Source: Naasia lichenicola
GTDB lineage: Bacteria; Actinomycetota; Actinomycetes; Actinomycetales; Microbacteriaceae
Reading direction: 5' to 3'
Assembly (NCBI RefSeq): GCF_004801885.1
Contig: NZ_SSSM01000003.1
Location: 558,001 to 622,000 of the forward strand
Length of the DNA: 64,000 nucleotides
The position numbers were made by a program, and so were the translations under genes. The notes below the pieces were generated by a model. It ran no database searches, was not told the DNA's origin, and saw only the letters and a program-made list of their open reading frames with translations. This document shows positions 10,044 to 18,897 of this stretch, one piece after another; positions within the stretch are counted from its first letter, which is position 1, and every line of letters starts with the position of its first letter.

Positions 10044-11689
10044 CGTGCGTCCTCCGGTGCGTGGGGCGCGTCGTCGGGCGGGAGCGGCAGCGGGGACGAC
10101 TCGATGGGCGCGCGCGGCGAGCGCGGCAGGGTGAGTCGGAAGCAGGAGCCGCGTCCTTCGGCCGACCAGACGTTGAGCCAGCCCGCGTGCAGGGTGGCGT
10201 CCTCGAGGGAGATCGCGAGGCCGAGGCCCGTGCCGCCGGTGGTCCGCTGACGGGACGGGTCGGCGCGCCAGAAGCGGTCGAACACCCGGTCCGCGTCAGC
10301 ACGGGTCATGCCGATGCCATGGTCGCGGACGGCGATCGCGACGGCCGTGGCATTGCTGTCGATGGTGACGGTGATCGGCTTGCCCTCGCCGTGCTCGATG
10401 GCGTTGCCCAACAGGTTGCGCACGATCCGACGGATCCGCCGCGCATCCATCTCCGCCTCGAAGTGCCCACCCGGAGCCACCAGCTCGACCACCGATCCCT
10501 TGCGGTCGGCGAGGGTCTCGACGGTGGCGATCGCCTCTTCGGCGAGGTGCACGAGGTTGACGGGCGCGAGCTCGATGTCGGCGGCGCGCGCGTCGTAGCG
10601 GCTGATCTCCAGGAGGTCGGACAGCAGCGACTCGAAGCGCTCGACCTGGGTGTGCAGCAGCTCGGCGGTGCGGGCACTGGTCGGATCGAAGTCGCCGCGA
10701 TTGTCGTAGAGCACGTCGCCGGCGAGCCGGATGGTGGTCAGCGGGGTCCTGAGCTCATGCGACACGTCGGAGACGAAGCGCTGCTGCACCTGGGAGAGCC
10801 CGGCCAGCTGCACGATCTGGCGCTGCAGGCTGTCCGCCATCCCGTTGAACGACCTCGCCAGGGTGGCGATCACGTCCTCGCCGCGCTCGGGGATTCGCTC
10901 TTCGAGCTGTCCGGCCGCGAGTTTGCGGCTGGTCTCCGCAGCGACCCGGATGGGTGCGATGACCGACTGGACGACGATCCAGGTGACGCCTGCGATGAGC
11001 ATGATGAGCGCGAGTCCGCCGATCAGCAGCGTGTTCTGCACGAAGGAGAGGGACTGCTGGACGTCGGCGAGGTCGTAGAGCAGATAGAGCTGGTAGGTGC
11101 CCTGAGTCGGGACGTTGACCGTCGATCCGACGATCAGCCCGGGATGCGGAGCGCCGGCTGCGGGGATGCTGACCGACTGGTAGTACTGGTCGTCCTGCCC
11201 CGTCGACACCTCGTCCTGCAGCTCGTCGCTGAGCAGGGTGGCGGTGCCCCGGGTGGACACATTGGGTACGGCGAAGTTGACCTGGGTGCCGGGGGCGCGC
11301 TGCAGCGCGATGCCTGCGTTGGAGGTTGCGATGGACTCGACCTGGGTGAGCACCTGCAGCTGGAGCACCGACAGCGCGCTGCCGTCGGCCGCGGTGGTGG
11401 AGTCGAACAGGCTCTGCGCGGCGTCGACGGCGCGATCCGATTCCGCCCGCACCTGATCGACGCGCGCCTGGAACAGGCCGTTGCCGATCGTGTACGACAT
11501 GTACGTGCCGGTCGCGAGGAGCGCGATCGCGGACAGCGCCACGGTGATCGCGACGATCCGCACCTCGAGGGAGCGCCGGAACGCGGAGGCGATCGCCGAC
11601 CCCACGGTTCGAGGCAGTCGGGTGAGGGCCGAGAGTCGGATGCCGAGCGGGATCCGGGACAGCCCGGCGGAGCTCGGCGGGATAGTCAT
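10040..11689 (-). CDS. mtrB: Sensor histidine kinase MtrB
   Basis: A 549-residue membrane kinase. Two membrane helices (about 36-58 and 225-247) flank an extracytoplasmic sensor domain. They are followed by a HAMP linker (SVIAPIRVAAETSRKLAAGQLEERIP), the HisKA H-box FVSDVSHELRTPLTTIR with the phospho-histidine, and the HATPase boxes NLLGNAIEHGEG and DHGIGM. MtrB phosphorylates MtrA and couples cell division and wall synthesis to gene expression in actinobacteria. It sits 13 bases after mtrA and overlaps lpqB by 4 bases. Confidence 0.95.
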   Translation of the reverse strand: MTIPPSSAGLSRIPLGIRLSALTRLPRTVGSAIASAFRRSLEVRIVAITVALSAIALLATGTYMSYTIGNGLFQARVDQVRAESDRAVDAAQSLFDSTTAADGSALSVLQLQVLTQVESIATSNAGIALQRAPGTQVNFAVPNVSTRGTATLLSDELQDEVSTGQDDQYYQSVSIPAAGAPHPGLIVGSTVNVPTQGTYQLYLLYDLADVQQSLSFVQNTLLIGGLALIMLIAGVTWIVVQSVIAPIRVAAETSRKLAAGQLEERIPERGEDVIATLARSFNGMADSLQRQIVQLAGLSQVQQRFVSDVSHELRTPLTTIRLAGDVLYDNRGDFDPTSARTAELLHTQVERFESLLSDLLEISRYDARAADIELAPVNLVHLAEEAIATVETLADRKGSVVELVAPGGHFEAEMDARRIRRIVRNLLGNAIEHGEGKPITVTIDSNATAVAIAVRDHGIGMTRADADRVFDRFWRADPSRQRTTGGTGLGLAISLEDATLHAGWLNVWSAEGRGSCFRLTLPRSPRAPIESSPLPLPPDDAPHAPEDAR

Positions 11690-11702
11690 GGCGCGGGGTG
11701 GA

Positions 11703-12398
11703 TCAGGCGGGAGCGCCGGCGCGATAGCCGACTCCGCGGACCGTCATGACGATGCGCGGGTTCTCGGGGTCCTCTTCGACCTTGGCGCGCAGGCGCTGCA
11801 CGTGCACGTTGACCAGGCGGGTGTCCGCCTTGTAGTGGTAGCCCCAGACCTGCTCGAGCAGCATCTCGCGGGTGAAGACCTGCGAGGGCTTGCTGGCCAG
11901 CGCGAGCAGCAGGTCGAACTCGAGAGGGGTGAGGCCGATACGCTCGCCGCCACGACGGACCTCGTGTCCGGCCGAGTCCACGACCAGGTCGCCGACCTTG
12001 AGCATCCCGCTGTCGCTGGAGTACGGACGCAGCCGGGCGCGGATGCGGGCGACCAGCTCCTTGGGGTTGAACGGCTTGACGATGTAGTCGTCGGCGCCGG
12101 ACTCGAGGCCGCGCACCACGTCGGAGGTCTCGGACTTCGCGGTCAGCATGATGATCGGAGTGCCGGATTCGGCGCGGATCTGCTCGCAGACGTGGATGCC
12201 GTCGATGCCGGGCAGCATGAGGTCGAGCAGGACGAGGTCGGGGCGGACGTCGCGGAACACTCCCAGCGCGCGGGACCCGTCGGCGCAGAAGCTCGGCTCG
12301 ATGCCCTCGGTGCGCAGGACGATTCCGATCATCTCGGCGAGCGCCGTGTCGTCATCGACGACGAGTACACGGGCGGGCGGGGCGGCGGGATCGGTCAT
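11703..12398 (-). CDS. mtrA: Response regulator MtrA
   Basis: A 231-residue OmpR/PhoB-type regulator. The receiver domain has the acidic pocket VVDDD (about 13-17), phospho-acceptor Asp59 (VLLDLMLPG) and Lys in YIVKPF. The winged-helix domain follows (LTPLEFDLLLALASKPSQVFTREMLLEQVWGY and VHVQRLRAKVEEDP). MtrA controls oriC, cell-wall hydrolase and osmotic genes in relatives. I start at ATG 12398; the longer open frame upstream is Arg-rich and not family-like. The transcript is probably leaderless. Confidence 0.95.
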   Translation of the reverse strand: MTDPAAPPARVLVVDDDTALAEMIGIVLRTEGIEPSFCADGSRALGVFRDVRPDLVLLDLMLPGIDGIHVCEQIRAESGTPIIMLTAKSETSDVVRGLESGADDYIVKPFNPKELVARIRARLRPYSSDSGMLKVGDLVVDSAGHEVRRGGERIGLTPLEFDLLLALASKPSQVFTREMLLEQVWGYHYKADTRLVNVHVQRLRAKVEEDPENPRIVMTVRGVGYRAGAPA

Positions 12399-12407
12399 GC
12401 TGTGCCG

Positions 12408-12413
12408 ATTGTA
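12408..12413 (-). promoter_or_regulatory. -10 element of mtrA
   Basis: TACAAT on the minus strand ends 9 bases before the mtrA ATG, and no Shine-Dalgarno lies between. This predicts transcription starting at or within a few bases of the start codon. No convincing -35 is visible. Confidence 0.5.
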
Positions 12414-12607
12414 GTCCGCGAGACCTGTGCCGGCACGGAGGGCCGGGCCGGGGATCTTCCGCCGGAGCGTCCGCGGCGCGCCTGGTGGTGCCGCGACGTC
12501 GTCCCTGATCAGCGCGCGAGTCCGCCCGACGGCCGTCGGACGGAGCGAGCATCCCACCCTGCGCCCGTTCCCTGCGTCGGCAGGAGCGCATGTGACACGA
12601 TTGGGCC

Positions 12608-13930
12608 ATGACCAACGCGGGCGACGGCAACGGCTGGCAGGCTCCCGGCGGCTCGTCGGACAGTTCGTCCGAGAGCGGGCGCGAGGGATCCGGCGCGACT
12701 GCGCCGGCCGACCCGCCCGGCGCATCCGCTCCCGAGCAGCCGCGCTACGGGCAGTTCGCGCCGCCGACCGGCTATGGCGCGCCGACCGCCGGCTACGGCG
12801 CCCCGGCCGCCTCCGATGCTCAGACGTACGCGGCTCCGGTCCTCCCCAGCGCGCCGGTGGGCTGGACCCCACCGCCCAAGCCCGGCATCGTCCCGCTGCG
12901 TCCGCTCGGATTCGGCGCCCTGCTGGCCGCACCCTTCCGCTACCTGCGTCACTCTCGCGGCGTGCTCGGCTTCGCTCTCCTGCTGCAGGTCGGCCTGCTC
13001 GTGCTCATCGGGCTGATCGGCGTCGCGGTGTTCTTCGGAGGCTTCAATCGGATCACCGACTACACGGATCCCGACCAGAACCCGCTGATCGCCGGATCCA
13101 TCGCAGCGAGCATCATCGCCGCGATCGGCTACCTCCTGCTGAACCTCGTCGTCTCCGCCTTCATCCAGGGCGTCGTCGTCGTGGACATGTCGCTCGCCGT
13201 CCTCGGCCAGAAGCAGAGCCTGCGCCAGCTCTGGCAGCGCGTGAAGCCCTCGTTCTGGGCGCTCGTGCGCTGGACGCTGCTGCTGTCCGTCGCCGTGATC
13301 ATCGCGCTGCTCGTGCTCACCGGCATCGTGCTCATCGGTGTGGCGATCGGCGGCGTCGGCCTCGCGATCAGCATCGGAGTCACGATCCTCCTCGCCCTCG
13401 GCGCGATCGTGCTCGGTGTCTGGCTGTTCGTCAAGTTCTCGATCACCCCCAGCATCATCGTGCTCGAGCGCTCCAAGGCGCTGCCCGCCGCCCGCCGCTC
13501 GTGGGCGCTGACGACCGGCTACTTCTGGCGCACGCTCGGTGCCCAGCTGCTCACCGCGGCGATCATCTACCTGGCGTCCTACCTGATCAGCATCCCCTTG
13601 GGACTGCTCCAGTTCGTCGGCCTGATCATCGATCCGACCGGCAGCAGCGGCGCTGCCATCGCCGTCATCATCGTCGTCTACGTGCTGTCCACCGTCGTCA
13701 GCCTGCTGATCGGCACGGTGGGCGCCCTCGTGCAGGCGGCCCTCGTCTCGCTCATCTACATCGACCTCCGGATGCGCAAGGAAGGCCTCGACCTCGTGCT
13801 CCAGCGCCACGTCGAGCAGACCGGCTCGAGCACAGCGAACAGCGCGGGGAGCAGCACCGGCTACTCCGACCCCTCGGCGGCCGGTACACCCGCCGACCCG
13901 TACGCCCCGCTCACGCGGGAGTTCGCCTGA
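12608..13930 (+). CDS. Multi-pass membrane protein (glycerophosphoryl diester phosphodiesterase membrane-domain type)
   Basis: A 440-residue protein with a Gly/Tyr/Pro-rich cytosolic N-terminus (about 1-95, with GYGAPTAGYGAP repeats), about six membrane segments from 115 to 395, and a short polar tail. The membrane part resembles the GDPD membrane-domain family, which in actinobacteria often heads the DUF4129-DUF4350-MoxR-DUF58 operon, as it does here. It lacks the GDPD catalytic domain, so an enzymatic role is unlikely. Its stop overlaps the next gene. Confidence 0.8.
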   Translation: MTNAGDGNGWQAPGGSSDSSSESGREGSGATAPADPPGASAPEQPRYGQFAPPTGYGAPTAGYGAPAASDAQTYAAPVLPSAPVGWTPPPKPGIVPLRPLGFGALLAAPFRYLRHSRGVLGFALLLQVGLLVLIGLIGVAVFFGGFNRITDYTDPDQNPLIAGSIAASIIAAIGYLLLNLVVSAFIQGVVVVDMSLAVLGQKQSLRQLWQRVKPSFWALVRWTLLLSVAVIIALLVLTGIVLIGVAIGGVGLAISIGVTILLALGAIVLGVWLFVKFSITPSIIVLERSKALPAARRSWALTTGYFWRTLGAQLLTAAIIYLASYLISIPLGLLQFVGLIIDPTGSSGAAIAVIIVVYVLSTVVSLLIGTVGALVQAALVSLIYIDLRMRKEGLDLVLQRHVEQTGSSTANSAGSSTGYSDPSAAGTPADPYAPLTREFA

Positions 13931-14568
13931 TCGCACCGGTCGCCGTTCCGCTCGAACCGGATGGCGACCAGGGCAGGCAGTGGCTCACCGACGAGCTGAG
14001 CAAACAGGTCTACCAGGCGGCAAAGCCGACCCCGTTCGACCTGGCGGCCCAGGCGATCTCCGACTGGTTCAACTCGCTGCTGAGGAGTGCGGGACAGGCG
14101 CAGGGCGCCATCGGACTGGTGCTCGTGGTGATCCTCATCACCGGCATCATCGTGGCCGCCTTCTTCATCTTCGGACGGCCTCGACTCAGCCGCCGGAGCG
14201 GGGTCGCTGCCGAGCTGTTCGGTGAGGACGACGCCCGCGGCTCGGCGGAGCTGCGCCGCTCGGCCGAACAGGCTGCCGCGGCGGGCGACTTCACCCTCGC
14301 CCTCGAGGAGCTGTATCGAGCGATCGCGCGCGGCCTCGCCGAGCGCACCATCGTGGAGGTCTCCCCCGGCACCACAGCCCGTGGATTCGCGCGGCGAGCG
14401 GGAATCGCGTTCCCGGCGGAGGCGGCCAGGCTGGCGTCATCCGCCGAGGACTTCGACGACGTCCGGTATCTCGGCCGGACCGGAACGCGCGAGCAGTACG
14501 AGCGGCTTCTGGACCTCGACCGCACGCTGTCGACGGCCCGTCCCAGCGCTCTCGAGGCCGCGAGGTGA
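13927..14568 (+). CDS. DUF4129 domain-containing protein
   Basis: About 213 residues with one membrane segment (GLVLVVILITGIIVAAFFIFG) and a C-terminal cytosolic helical domain typical of DUF4129 (AGDFTLALEELYRAIARGLAER, FDDVRYLGRTGTREQYERLLDLD). The DUF4129 domain accompanies transglutaminase or MoxR-DUF58 systems. No ATG, GTG or TTG fits the N-terminus; the best start is CTG at 13927, overlapping the previous TGA, with GGGAG 5 bases upstream. Its own stop overlaps the DUF4350 start, so it sits inside a tightly coupled operon. Confidence 0.78.
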   Translation: MIAPVAVPLEPDGDQGRQWLTDELSKQVYQAAKPTPFDLAAQAISDWFNSLLRSAGQAQGAIGLVLVVILITGIIVAAFFIFGRPRLSRRSGVAAELFGEDDARGSAELRRSAEQAAAAGDFTLALEELYRAIARGLAERTIVEVSPGTTARGFARRAGIAFPAEAARLASSAEDFDDVRYLGRTGTREQYERLLDLDRTLSTARPSALEAAR

Positions 14569-15833
14569 GCCTGTTCGACGGCGGGACGGCGACCGCGACG
14601 GCGCCCACGGTGTCGGTGACGTCCGGCTCGTCCGACAACGCGGCGTCGGCATCACCGCGGCAGGCCTTCCGCCGCGCCTCCTTCTGGATCGTCTTCGGCG
14701 CCATCGCGATCGTGGTGGGCATCATCAGCACGATCGCGGCGGGCGGGGTCACGCCGACCGATCGATTCGGCGCGGACAACGCCGGCCCGACGGGCGGCCG
14801 CGCGCTCGCGGAGGTGCTGAGGCAGCAGGGCGTCACCGTCACGGCGGCCGGTTCGGCCGACGAGGTCACGGAGCTCGCGGCCGATCCCGCCGACACCACG
14901 CTGATGCTCTACGACACCAACGCCTTCCTCACGTCGCAGTCCGCGGCGGAGCTGCAGGGCGTCGCGGATCGGATCGTGCTCGTCGAGCCGACCGCGGATC
15001 TGCTCGACGTCTTCGCGCCGGATGTCGCGACGGCCGGGTCCCCGGACGTCGGAAGCGACGCGTCCTCCCTCGCGGCCGCGTGCTCGGTTCCCGCGGCGCA
15101 GCGCGCGGGCAGTGTCACGGTGGGCAGCATGAGCGTCCAGCCGCTGGATGACTCCGACTCATCGCAGACCCAGTTCTGCTTCCCCGATGATTCCGGGCGC
15201 TACCTGCTGGCCCAGCTGACCGCCGGCTCCACGACCGTGACGGTGCTGCCCGACTCCGAGCCGTTCACGAACGAGCAGATCACCCGATCGGGCAATGCGT
15301 CGCTGGCGCTCAGTCTGCTCGGCGAGACGGATCAGCTCATCTGGTACCTGCCCGGGCTGGGCGATCTGGCCGGCGGCGAGGACGTTCCGACCGTGGCCGA
15401 CCTGACGCCGGAGTGGGTCACCCCGATCCTGCTGCTGCTGATCGTGGTGTTCGTCGCCGCGGCGGTCTGGCGAGGTCGGCGCCTCGGGCCTCTGGTCATC
15501 GAGAACCTGCCCGTGGTCGTCCGCTCCCGCGAGACGATGGAGGGTCGGGCGCGGCTCTATCAGAGATCGTCGTCGCGGGGCCGGGCGCTCGACAACCTCC
15601 GGATCGGCACCATCGGTCGAGTGGCCACCATGCTCAATCTCTCGCGCACCTCGTCGGTCGACGAGGTCGTCGATGCGACAGCCGCCCTGCTCGGCGAGCC
15701 GGCGTCGATCCTTCGCGCCCTGCTGCGCGACCTCGAGCCGGCCACCGACGCCGACCTGGTCCGGATGAGCGACGAGCTGCTCCGCCTGGAGCGCGCCGTC
15801 CGCCGGGCGACCAGCCCTCTGGGGCCTTCGTGA
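14565..15833 (+). CDS. DUF4350 domain-containing protein
   Basis: A 422-residue protein with an N-terminal membrane segment (about 35-58, FWIVFGAIAIVVGIISTIAAGG), an extracytoplasmic DUF4350 region related to GATase-like folds (GGRALAEVLRQQGVTV onward), a second membrane segment near 285-305 and a cytosolic tail. It starts at GTG overlapping the DUF4129 stop as GTGA. This family is a standing partner of MoxR and DUF58 proteins; its biochemical function is unknown. Confidence 0.82.
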   Translation: MSLFDGGTATATAPTVSVTSGSSDNAASASPRQAFRRASFWIVFGAIAIVVGIISTIAAGGVTPTDRFGADNAGPTGGRALAEVLRQQGVTVTAAGSADEVTELAADPADTTLMLYDTNAFLTSQSAAELQGVADRIVLVEPTADLLDVFAPDVATAGSPDVGSDASSLAAACSVPAAQRAGSVTVGSMSVQPLDDSDSSQTQFCFPDDSGRYLLAQLTAGSTTVTVLPDSEPFTNEQITRSGNASLALSLLGETDQLIWYLPGLGDLAGGEDVPTVADLTPEWVTPILLLLIVVFVAAAVWRGRRLGPLVIENLPVVVRSRETMEGRARLYQRSSSRGRALDNLRIGTIGRVATMLNLSRTSSVDEVVDATAALLGEPASILRALLRDLEPATDADLVRMSDELLRLERAVRRATSPLGPS

Positions 15834-15878
15834 TCCGCCGCCGCCTCCCCGCGTCCTCTCCCCTCCCGTCCACTTCCA

Positions 15879-15973
15879 CGGATCAGGTGATTCTCACGAA
15901 TCAGGCGATTCTGCGATTTCGAACACGGATCAGGCGATTTTCACCTGATCCGGGATCAAAGACCTGATCCGTG
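15879..15973. repeat. Inverted and direct repeats between the DUF4350 and moxR genes
   Basis: CGGATCAGGTGA (15879-15890) pairs perfectly with TCACCTGATCCG (15941-15952), and a third complementary copy lies at about 15962-15973. Between them ATCAGG(C/T)GATT(C/T)T occurs three times as a direct repeat. The structure could act as an attenuator in the middle of the operon or as a REP-like element. Confidence 0.55.
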
Positions 15974-16002
15974 ACACTCCCCGAGAACGAAAGAATGACT
16001 AC

Positions 16003-16956
16003 ATGAGCGTCGAACTCCGTCAGCAGCTCGAGCGCGTGCGCACCGAGGTCGGCAAGGCGGTGGTGGGCCAGGACGGCGCCGTCACCGGGATGATCATCGC
16101 GCTGCTCGCCCGCGGGCACGTGCTGCTCGAGGGCGTGCCCGGTGTCGCGAAGACGCTGCTGGTGCGCACGCTCAGCCACACGCTGCAGCTCGACACCAAG
16201 CGCGTCCAGTTCACCCCCGACCTTATGCCGGGCGATGTCACCGGATCGGTCGTCTACGAGCCCTCGTCCGCGGGCTTCGTGTTCCGCGAGGGACCTGTCT
16301 TCACTAACATCCTGCTCGCCGACGAGATCAACCGCACGCCTCCGAAGACGCAGTCCGCACTGCTCGAGGCGATGGAGGAGCGTCAGGTCTCGGTCGACGG
16401 TCGCACGCTGCCGCTGCCGACGCCCTTCATGGTCGCCGCCACGATGAACCCGATCGAGTACGAGGGCACCTACACGCTGCCGGAGGCGCAGCTCGATCGG
16501 TTCCTGCTCAAGCTCGTGCTCGACCTGCCGCCGCGCGACACAGAGTTCGAGGTCCTCCGGCGGCACGCTCGTGGCTTCGATCCGCGCAATCTGGACGCCG
16601 CCGGCGTCACGGCGGTCCTCGGTCCCGCCGAACTCGCCGCGGCGCAGAAGGCGGTCTCGGCCGTCGGCGCCTCGGACGATGTGATCGGCTACGCGGTCGA
16701 CCTCGCGCGCGCGACTCGCAGCTCGCCGTCGGTCAAGCTGGGCGTCTCGCCGCGTGGCACGACCGCCCTGCTCGCCGCATCCAAGGCATGGGCGTGGCTG
16801 CAGGGCTTCGAGAGCGTGACACCCGACCACATCCAGGAGATGGCGCTGCCGGTGTTCCGTCACCGCCTCGCTCTCCGCCCCGAGGCCGAGCTCGAGGGTG
16901 TGTCGGTCGATGCGATCCTGCGCTCGATCCTCGCCCAGGTCCGCGTCCCGATCTGA
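16003..16956 (+). CDS. MoxR family AAA+ ATPase
   Basis: A 317-residue MoxR ATPase. It has Walker A GVPGVAKTLL (near 48), Walker B LLADEINR (near 105) followed by PPKTQSALLEAMEERQVSVDG, sensor ATMNPIEYEGTYTLPEAQLDRFLLK, and the C-terminal lid. MoxR proteins act as chaperone-like ATPases that load or activate partners, commonly VWA- or DUF58-containing proteins. The adjacent downstream DUF58 gene is the likely partner. Confidence 0.93.
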   Translation: MSVELRQQLERVRTEVGKAVVGQDGAVTGMIIALLARGHVLLEGVPGVAKTLLVRTLSHTLQLDTKRVQFTPDLMPGDVTGSVVYEPSSAGFVFREGPVFTNILLADEINRTPPKTQSALLEAMEERQVSVDGRTLPLPTPFMVAATMNPIEYEGTYTLPEAQLDRFLLKLVLDLPPRDTEFEVLRRHARGFDPRNLDAAGVTAVLGPAELAAAQKAVSAVGASDDVIGYAVDLARATRSSPSVKLGVSPRGTTALLAASKAWAWLQGFESVTPDHIQEMALPVFRHRLALRPEAELEGVSVDAILRSILAQVRVPI

Positions 16957-16997
16957 TCCGATGCCGTCCATCCTCATGAAAGCGGCGACCGCCGGCG

Positions 16998-17060
16998 CTT
17001 CCTCCTGTTCGTCGGTCGAGGAGCGCCTGCCGGGCGCGTCTCGAGACCGGCTGCCGTCGT
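16998..17060. repeat. Degenerate REP-like fragment
   Basis: The stretch GGTCGAGGAGCGCC through CGTCTCGAGACCGGCTG matches the left half of the REP-like units at 6436 and 61128. It sits in the 150-base gap between moxR and the DUF58 gene and has no right half. Confidence 0.4.
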
Positions 17061-17106
17061 CGAACGCTCGGCACCCGAACGTCGCGTCGACCGCCGAAGC
17101 GCGCTG

Positions 17107-18438
17107 ATGGCGGTCACCGGCAGATTCGTGCTCTTCGTGCTCATCGGCATCGTGCCGGTGCTCGCGTTCGGAGTGCTGTTCGACGCGGGAGGTGCCTCGC
17201 TCGCGATCTGGCTCCTGGTCAGCATCCTGCTCGGCGTCCTCGATCTCGCTTTCGCCGCGTCACCCCGCACGGTCGGCGTCGAGCGCACCCTTCCCTCGCG
17301 GATCCGACTCGGCGAGAGCGCGGACGCCCGGCTGCTCGTCACGAACAACGGATCCCGCACCCTCCGCGGGCTGGTCCGCGACGCCTGGCAGCCGTCCGCT
17401 GGCGCCAACCGCACGCGCTTCCCGATGACGATCCCCGCGGGCGAGCGGCGCGCGGCCGACTTCACCCTCGTCCCGTTCCGCCGCGGCGAGCGCCGCACAT
17501 CGCAGGTGACCGTGCGCTCGAACGGACCCCTCGGACTCTGGGCCCGCCAGGCGACCCTCTCCGCGCCGGGAGCCGTGCGCGTGCTGCCGCCGTTCAACTC
17601 TCGACGGCACCTGCCGTCCCGGCTGACGCGACTCCGCGAGCTCGACGGTCGGACGAGTGTGATGGTGCGCGGACAGGGCACGGAGTTCGACTCCATCCGC
17701 GAGTACGTCCGCGGCGACGACGTGCGCTCGATCGACTGGCGCGCGACCGCTCGGCGCAGCAGCGGACCGGACGGATCGGCCCAGCAGGTGATGGTGCGCA
17801 CCTGGCGCCCCGAACGCGATCGCCGGGTGGTAATCGTGATCGACTCAGGACGCACCTCGGCCGCGCGAGTCCAGGACGAGACGCGGCTCGACACGGCCTT
17901 CGAGGCGTCGCTGCTGCTCGCCGCCCTGGCCACCCGCGCCGGCGACCGGGTCGACATGTTCTCGTACGACCGCCGAGTGCGCGCCCGCGTGCAGGGAGCG
18001 GTCGGCGCGGAGCTGCTGTCCCGGATGGTCGATGCGATGGCGCCCCTCGAGCCCGATCTGATCGAGACCGACTGGACGGCCGTTCCCTCTCAGGTCCGAT
18101 CGATCAGCTCGCAGCGCTCGCTGGTGGTGATCCTGACGTCCATCGAGTCGGCGGGCGCCTCGAGGGCACTGCTGTCGATGCTCCCCCAGCTGACCCGTCG
18201 GCACGTCGTGGTCGTGGCATCGGTCGTCGATCCGGAGATCCTCGCGAGCACAGGTCAGCGCGGCGATCGCGAGGAGGTCTACCGGGCCGCCGCCGCCGAG
18301 CGATCGCTGCTGGACGGCGAGCGCGTCGCCGCCGCCATCCGCCAGCTGGGCGCAGAGGTCGTCACCGGCGCACCCGCAGACCTGCCCCCGGCGCTCGCCG
18401 ACCGCTACCTGGCCCTGAAGGCCGCCGGCCGCCTGTAG
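17107..18438 (+). CDS. DUF58 domain-containing protein
   Basis: A 443-residue protein with two N-terminal membrane helices (about 5-50) and a cytosolic region. It carries the DUF58 hallmark GTEFDSIREYVRGDDVRSIDWRATAR (about 195-220) followed by a VWA-like fold starting VVIVIDSGRTS, whose D-x-S resembles a partial MIDAS site. DUF58 proteins work with MoxR ATPases, possibly in envelope protein maturation. It is the last gene of the 12608-18438 operon. Confidence 0.88.
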   Translation: MAVTGRFVLFVLIGIVPVLAFGVLFDAGGASLAIWLLVSILLGVLDLAFAASPRTVGVERTLPSRIRLGESADARLLVTNNGSRTLRGLVRDAWQPSAGANRTRFPMTIPAGERRAADFTLVPFRRGERRTSQVTVRSNGPLGLWARQATLSAPGAVRVLPPFNSRRHLPSRLTRLRELDGRTSVMVRGQGTEFDSIREYVRGDDVRSIDWRATARRSSGPDGSAQQVMVRTWRPERDRRVVIVIDSGRTSAARVQDETRLDTAFEASLLLAALATRAGDRVDMFSYDRRVRARVQGAVGAELLSRMVDAMAPLEPDLIETDWTAVPSQVRSISSQRSLVVILTSIESAGASRALLSMLPQLTRRHVVVVASVVDPEILASTGQRGDREEVYRAAAAERSLLDGERVAAAIRQLGAEVVTGAPADLPPALADRYLALKAAGRL

Positions 18439-18460
18439 TCGCGAACGCGTCGCAGCAGCC

Positions 18461-18603
18461 GGCCGCCTTTCCTACCGTCGGTCACCTTTCAATCTCTCTC
18501 GGCCACCTTTCGTACCGTCGGCCACCTTTGGATCCCACTCGGCCACCTTTCGTACCGTGGGCCAGGTTTACAACCCGTGCCGTCGGTAGGAAAGGTGGCC
18601 GAG
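18461..18603. repeat. 20-bp-periodic tandem array with a terminal inverted unit
   Basis: Six consecutive 20-base units run from 18461 to 18580. They alternate between a type like GGCCACCTTTCGTACCGTCG (18461, 18501, 18541) and a type like GCCACCTTTGGATCCCACTC (18481, 18521, 18561), which gives a 40-base higher-order repeat. The last unit (18581-18600) is inverted, CGTCGGTAGGAAAGGTGGCC, and pairs with the first at 18 of 20 positions. It lies between the convergent DUF58 gene and the 85-aa gene, so it may act as a terminator. Confidence 0.75.
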
Positions 18604-18639
18604 CGAGTCCCCGAGAAGCCGATCCGCTCGGCCTCAGCC

Positions 18640-18897
18640 CTATCGGGCGAGGAGGCCGGCGATATCCAGGATCGCGCCCAGCCCGAGGGAGATGACGGTG
18701 GCGAGCGAAACTCCCCCGACGGCGAACGCGGTGATCGACAGCGCGAGGACCCATCCCTCGGCCTTGGGCCTGTCGACCGTCTCGACGTCCTGCAGCACCT
18801 CGAGGTCCCCGAGCTCGACCAGCTGCTCGCCGGTGGGATCGACCCCCGCGGGACCCGCCTGCTGCGCGGAGTGCACGTGCATCTGCGGATCGACCAT
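18640..18897 (-). CDS. Small membrane protein, 85 aa
   Basis: An 85-residue protein with a polar, acidic N-terminal half (MVDPQMHVHSAQQ, GEQLVELGDLEVLQDVETVDRPKAEGW) and one or two hydrophobic helices at about 48-83. Its ATG overlaps the stop of the SpoIIM-type gene (TGATG), so it is translated from the same message. No known domain recognised. Confidence 0.6.
   Translation of the reverse strand: MVDPQMHVHSAQQAGPAGVDPTGEQLVELGDLEVLQDVETVDRPKAEGWVLALSITAFAVGGVSLATVISLGLGAILDIAGLLAR

Noticed and set aside
18461-18603. Possible CRISPR array
   Set aside because: Units follow each other without unique spacers, the unit is only 20 bases, and no cas gene is nearby.
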